64,000 nt of DNA, from assembly GCF_001969265.1 (NCBI RefSeq), contig NZ_CP019304.1, positions 3,286,001-3,350,000 of the forward strand. The letters are read 5' to 3'. Position 1 is the stretch's first letter. Each line of letters begins with the position of its first letter. Below, piece by piece: positions 61,426-64,000 of the stretch. The notes under the pieces were generated by a model that saw nothing but the letters and a program-made list of their open reading frames with translations, was not told where the DNA came from and searched no databases. Source of the DNA: Arthrobacter sp. QXT-31. GTDB lineage: Bacteria; Actinomycetota; Actinomycetes; Actinomycetales; Micrococcaceae. The position numbers and the translations under genes are program-made.

Positions 61426-62835
61426 ATGACTATCGAGTTTTCGAAGCCGCTTCTTGCCCAGGAAACGCCAATCCCGGGCGTGGTTCTGTATGACCTTCCC
61501 GTCCACGGTGATAACCGCGGCTGGTTCAAGGAGAACTGGCAGCGCGAGAAGATGATCGCGTTGGGATTGCCAGATTTCCAGCCTGTCCAGAACAACATCT
61601 CTTTCAATGAGAAGGCCGGCACCACCCGCGGCATTCACGCGGAGCCATGGGACAAGTTCATCTCGGTGGCCACGGGCAGGATTTTCGGCGCCTGGGTTGA
61701 CCTGCGCGAAGGGCCCTCCTTTGGAGCCGTTTTCACCGCTGAACTAGATGCCAGCCAGGCCATCTTCATTCCCAGAGGTGTTGGCAACGCATTCCAGACA
61801 CTCGAGGACAACACGGCCTACACATACCTGGTTAACGACCACTGGTCCGCAGATGCCCAGGGCCAGTACACCTTCCTGAATCTCGCCGATGAGAGCGCCG
61901 ACATTCAATGGCCGATTCCCTTGGAGCAGGCAGAACTGTCAGAAAAGGACAAGGCCCACCCCCGGCTAGCAGATGTCCTCCCGATGGCGCCGAAGAAAAC
62001 GCTGGTGCTGGGTGCCGACGGGCAGCTCGGCAAGGCCTTGCGGGCCACCTTTGACGGCGATGACTCCGTCGAGTTCGCGAACCGGGCGGAGTTCGACCTG
62101 GCTAGCGTGGACGCATATAGCAGCCGGAACTGGAAGAACTATTCGACGATCATCAACGCGGCCGCCTATACAGCGGTCGACGCGGCTGAAACCCAAGAAG
62201 GGCGTGCCGTAGCTTGGGAGATCAACGTCAATGCCGTTGCCCGCCTCGCCCGCATCGCAGTCGAATACGACCTGACGCTGGTCCACGTATCGTCAGACTA
62301 CGTATTCGACGGTGACCGTGGCATTCACGACGAAAGCGAGCCCTTCTCGCCGCTCGGTGTATATGGCCAGACGAAGGCCGCAGGCGACGCCATCGTCAGT
62401 GTCGTGCCCAAGCACTACGTCGTGCGGACCAGTTGGGTCATCGGTGAAGGAAACAACTTCGTGCGCACCATGGCGTCACTAGCTGAACGGGGGATCAAGC
62501 CGTCAGTGGTCAACGACCAGGTGGGGCGGCTTTCCTTCACGCAGGATATCGCAGCCGGCATCAGGCACTTGCTCGAGAGCGGCGCCGCACATGGCACCTA
62601 CAACCTCAGCAACAACGGCGACCCGCAGTCGTGGGCGGACATCGCCTCCGACGTCTTCGAACTGGCTGGCTCGTCCAGGAACGATGTGACTGGGGTCAGC
62701 ACCGCGCAGTACTTCGAAGGCAAGGCTGCTGCTCCAAGGCCGCTTAATAGCGCTCTGGACCTGGCGAAGATCCACGCTGCAGGATTCTCCCCCCGGGATT
62801 CCCGTGATGCCCTGAGTGAGTATCTGCGGCAGTAA
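61426..62835 (+). CDS. rfbC-rfbD: fused dTDP-4-keto-rhamnose 3,5-epimerase and dTDP-4-keto-rhamnose reductase
   Basis: This 469-aa protein has an N-terminal RfbC-like cupin (residues about 1-185: VHGDNRGWFKENW, NNISFNEKAGTTRGIHAE, FIPRGVGNAFQ) and a C-terminal RfbD SDR domain (residues about 188-469: LVLGADGQLGKAL, VSSDYVFDG, YGQTKAAGD). The fusion combines the last two steps of dTDP-L-rhamnose synthesis. It completes the pathway with rfbA and rfbB. ATG 61426 is 4 bp after rfbB. Confidence 0.93.
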   Translation: MTIEFSKPLLAQETPIPGVVLYDLPVHGDNRGWFKENWQREKMIALGLPDFQPVQNNISFNEKAGTTRGIHAEPWDKFISVATGRIFGAWVDLREGPSFGAVFTAELDASQAIFIPRGVGNAFQTLEDNTAYTYLVNDHWSADAQGQYTFLNLADESADIQWPIPLEQAELSEKDKAHPRLADVLPMAPKKTLVLGADGQLGKALRATFDGDDSVEFANRAEFDLASVDAYSSRNWKNYSTIINAAAYTAVDAAETQEGRAVAWEINVNAVARLARIAVEYDLTLVHVSSDYVFDGDRGIHDESEPFSPLGVYGQTKAAGDAIVSVVPKHYVVRTSWVIGEGNNFVRTMASLAERGIKPSVVNDQVGRLSFTQDIAAGIRHLLESGAAHGTYNLSNNGDPQSWADIASDVFELAGSSRNDVTGVSTAQYFEGKAAAPRPLNSALDLAKIHAAGFSPRDSRDALSEYLRQ

Positions 62836-62860
62836 TTCCGCCCACATGATGTTCCGAAAG

Positions 62861-62896
62861 CGCCGCTGACTTCGCACGGAGTCAGCGGCGTTTTTC
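62861..62896 (+). terminator. Rho-independent terminator of the rfb operon
   Basis: CGCCGCTGACT and AGTCAGCGGCG pair over an 8-nt loop and are followed by TTTTTCTG. A textbook terminator. Confidence 0.9.
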
Positions 62897-62908
62897 TGTG
62901 TCACTTGC

Positions 62909-62953
62909 TTGACGCTGCACTTTTCTTCCGCATATCCTGAACGAACGGTCGGT
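62909..62953 (+). promoter_or_regulatory. paaA promoter with PaaR-type box
   Basis: TTGACG (62909-62914) and TATCCT (62933-62938) lie 18 nt apart. AACGAACGGTCGGT (62940-62953), matching the CG-N2-CG-N2-CGGT pattern of actinobacterial TetR-type PaaR sites except at one base, overlaps the transcription start. Confidence 0.6.
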
Positions 62954-63012
62954 AAATAATCTTTCCGGTGCGGACAGAGGTTCCGTACGGACGTGAATGC
63001 ATAGGAGCAACC

Positions 63013-64000
63013 ATGGCAGCGCAGAACCTGCAGTCAGTGCCTGGCCAGCCGGCAGCCCCCGGTGCGGCGGCGCAAAACACAGAAGGCGCTGGCAGGGCAC
63101 AGGACCAGCTGGAGGCCGAGGGCCAGGCGTACTTTGACCGCGTGATCTCCGAGGATTCCCGGATCGAGCCGCGCGACTGGATGCCCGCCGCCTACCGCAA
63201 GACGCTCCTGCGCCAGATCTCGCAGCACGCGCACTCGGAGATCATCGGCATGCAGCCGGAGGCCAACTGGATCACCCGCGCTCCCAGCCTGAAGCGCAAG
63301 GCGATCCTCATGGCCAAGGTCCAGGACGAGGCCGGCCACGGGCTCTACCTCTACTCGGCCGCAGAAACCCTCGGCCAGTCGCGGGACCAGATGATGGACG
63401 ACCTCATCGCCGGCAAGGCCCGCTACTCCTCGATCTTCAACTACCCGGCGCTCACCTGGGCGGACATGGGAGCCATCGGCTGGCTGGTGGACGGCGCCGC
63501 CATCTGCAACCAGGTGCCGCTGTGCCGCGCCTCGTACGGTCCCTACGGCCGGGCCATGGTGCGCATCTGCAAGGAAGAGTCCTTCCACCAGCGCCAGGGC
63601 TTCGAGATCCTGCTGGAGCTCTCGAACGGAACGCCCGCGCAGAAGCAGATGGCGCAGGACGCGGTGAACCGCTGGTACGCCCCGGCCCTGATGATGTTCG
63701 GCCCGCCGGACGACGATTCCCCCAACTCCAAGCAGTCCATGGCCTGGAACATCAAGCGCTTCAGCAACGACGAGCTGCGCTCGCGGTTCGTGGGCATGAT
63801 GGTGGAGCAGGTCAAGGTGCTGGGCCTCACCCTCCCGGATGACCAGGTCCGCTACAACGAGGACACCAAAAAGTGGGAACACGGCCCGCTGGACTGGAAT
63901 GAATTCAAGGAAGTTTTGGCCGGCCGCGGCCCCTGCAATTCGCAGCGGCTTGAGCGCCGCCGGCAGGCGCACGACGACGGCGCCTGGGTCCGCGAGGCAG
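63013..64000 (+). CDS. paaA: 1,2-phenylacetyl-CoA epoxidase subunit A, partial at the right edge
   Basis: The window ends inside this gene (329 codons seen, no stop). It is the catalytic di-iron subunit of the PaaABCE epoxidase that starts aerobic phenylacetate degradation. Sequences such as [34 protein letters not shown] (E-x-x-H iron ligands) and [17 protein letters not shown] (second E-x-x-H) are diagnostic. A Gln/Ala-rich N-terminal extension of about 30 residues precedes the fold. AGGAGCAACC precedes the ATG. paaB and following genes are expected beyond the window. Control is probably by PaaR. Confidence 0.95.
   Translation, partial: MAAQNLQSVPGQPAAPGAAAQNTEGAGRAQDQLEAEGQAYFDRVISEDSRIEPRDWMPAAYRKTLLRQISQHAHSEIIGMQPEANWITRAPSLKRKAILMAKVQDEAGHGLYLYSAAETLGQSRDQMMDDLIAGKARYSSIFNYPALTWADMGAIGWLVDGAAICNQVPLCRASYGPYGRAMVRICKEESFHQRQGFEILLELSNGTPAQKQMAQDAVNRWYAPALMMFGPPDDDSPNSKQSMAWNIKRFSNDELRSRFVGMMVEQVKVLGLTLPDDQVRYNEDTKKWEHGPLDWNEFKEVLAGRGPCNSQRLERRRQAHDDGAWVREA

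Noticed and set aside
63034..63972. 312-codon minus-strand frame at the right edge
   Set aside because: It lies exactly opposite paaA, whose di-iron motifs are unmistakable. The minus frame has no family features.

Overview
The window is high-GC, gene-dense actinobacterial chromosome, and everything recognisable fits Arthrobacter, Pseudarthrobacter or a close Micrococcaceae relative. Supporting signs are GTG and TTG starts behind clear AGGAG-type ribosome sites, an ANTAR/GAF regulator, an MhuD-type haem oxygenase, a CsoR-boxed copper island, a fused RfbC-RfbD protein, and large intergenic palindromes with terminator-bearing repeats. No rRNA, tRNA, transposase, integrase or CRISPR array was found. 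The species assignment is inference from gene content.

Layout. 0.1-8.1 kb holds arsenate reductase with thioredoxin reductase, zinc alcohol dehydrogenase, a short-chain reductase, a CBS-domain protein, an SGNH esterase, a secreted trypsin-like protease and a SipW-type exported protein. 8.3-11.5 kb holds a cupin/XRE regulator divergent from an unusual oxidoreductase-methyltransferase fusion, then a GAF-ANTAR regulator. 11.5-16.7 kb is a leftward copper island (Cys-rich four-helix copper protein, BNR lipoprotein, DUF305 lipoprotein, small His/Met-rich membrane protein, CopB-type ATPase) behind a CsoR-type operator. 17-29 kb holds a glycosyltransferase and methyltransferase pair, an Nramp-fold transporter lacking its metal ligands with a DapA-like lyase and a LacI regulator, a flavin monooxygenase, a metallophosphatase, two DUF202 proteins, a hydrolase and a degenerate EAL protein. 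29-37 kb holds mhuD, a berberine-bridge-type flavoprotein, a MarR regulator, a PRC/DUF2382 stress protein, DUF3090 and gene-poor gaps.

37.2-41.8 kb holds the most interesting locus: a tightly coupled leftward operon of an Lgt-like acyl-glycerol transferase, a small membrane protein, a radical-SAM enzyme of the MJ0619/tetraether-synthase-like type, and a second small membrane protein. A divergent TetR gene sits beside two operator-like palindromes, followed by a quinone reductase. 41.9-45.5 kb is a catabolic set: IclR regulator, aspartase-like lyase and MFS transporter. 45.6-46.6 kb contains a CopZ-like chaperone whose promoter and leader closely resemble those of the copper ATPase 30 kb away. 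46.7-62.8 kb is a surface region: a giant DNRLRE-repeat protein, an internally duplicated secreted protein, a DUF4132 pair, a secreted SGNH esterase, an OafA-type acyltransferase and the dTDP-rhamnose genes rfbA, rfbB and rfbCD. The window ends inside paaA of a phenylacetate operon.

How the genes work together: the copper genes probably form one CsoR-type regulon in two places. The rfb, acyltransferase and SGNH genes plausibly build and decorate rhamnose-containing surface polysaccharide. The Lgt/radical-SAM operon is a candidate membrane-lipid or lipoprotein modification system.
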